Positions 5,950-5,964 of a DNA stretch of 5,964 nucleotides are shown here, piece after piece. Each line of letters begins with the position of its first letter. Position 1 is the stretch's first letter. The position numbers were made by a program, and so were the translations under genes. This DNA is from Armatimonadota bacterium. GTDB lineage: Bacteria > Armatimonadota > Fimbriimonadia > Fimbriimonadales > Fimbriimonadaceae. Location: the NCBI GenBank assembly GCA_003516955.1, contig DPBN01000231.1, forward strand, positions 1 to 5,964. The letters are read 5' to 3'. The notes below the pieces were generated by a model. The model had not been told where the DNA came from and did no database searches. It saw only the letters and a list, made by a program, of their open reading frames with translations.

Positions 5950-5964
5950 ACCCATGGGATGCCG

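Overview
This is a GC-rich stretch (roughly two thirds G+C by eye) of a bacterial chromosome. It holds four complete protein genes and the 3' end of a fifth, packed tightly. Nothing identifies the species. A periplasmic or secreted GH106-type rhamnosidase with a signal peptide, a DUF1800 protein and a THUMP-like-domain methyltransferase together suggest a free-living heterotroph. Armatimonadota (Fimbriimonadia-like), Planctomycetota, Verrucomicrobiota and Acidobacteriota are all possible; my lean towards Armatimonadota is weak. I see no mobile element, CRISPR array, tRNA or rRNA.

Layout from left to right. (1) Positions 1-360, + strand: C-terminal 119 residues of a SAM-dependent methyltransferase of the THUMP-like family, cut by the window edge. 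(2) 357-866, - strand: a Fur-superfamily regulator. Both the structural and the regulatory zinc ligands of E. coli Zur align with it, so I call it Zur. (3) 867-1046: the divergent control region, with an AT-rich promoter-like segment and a perfect 8-2-8 dyad. (4) 1047-1247, + strand: a 66-residue basic protein of unknown function with a strong ribosome binding site, very uniform codon use and its own intrinsic terminator at 1273-1308. (5) 1362-2741, + strand: a DUF1800 protein without its usual DUF1501 partner. (6) 2738-5938, - strand: a 1066-residue secreted GH106 (alpha-L-rhamnosidase family) enzyme.

The genes do not form one operon. Strands alternate, giving two convergent pairs (methyltransferase/zur and DUF1800/GH106) and one divergent pair (zur/small protein). 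Each convergent pair overlaps by exactly four bases in a CTAG whose two strands supply both TAG stops. These are the only two CTAG tetranucleotides I find in the window, and all five visible stop codons are TAG.

The functional link best supported by position is between zur and the divergent small-protein gene, which share a 180-bp control region. Zinc control of the small protein is a testable inference, not something the sequence proves. I do not see a clear new multi-gene system. The small, apparently well-expressed unknown protein beside zur is the most promising object.
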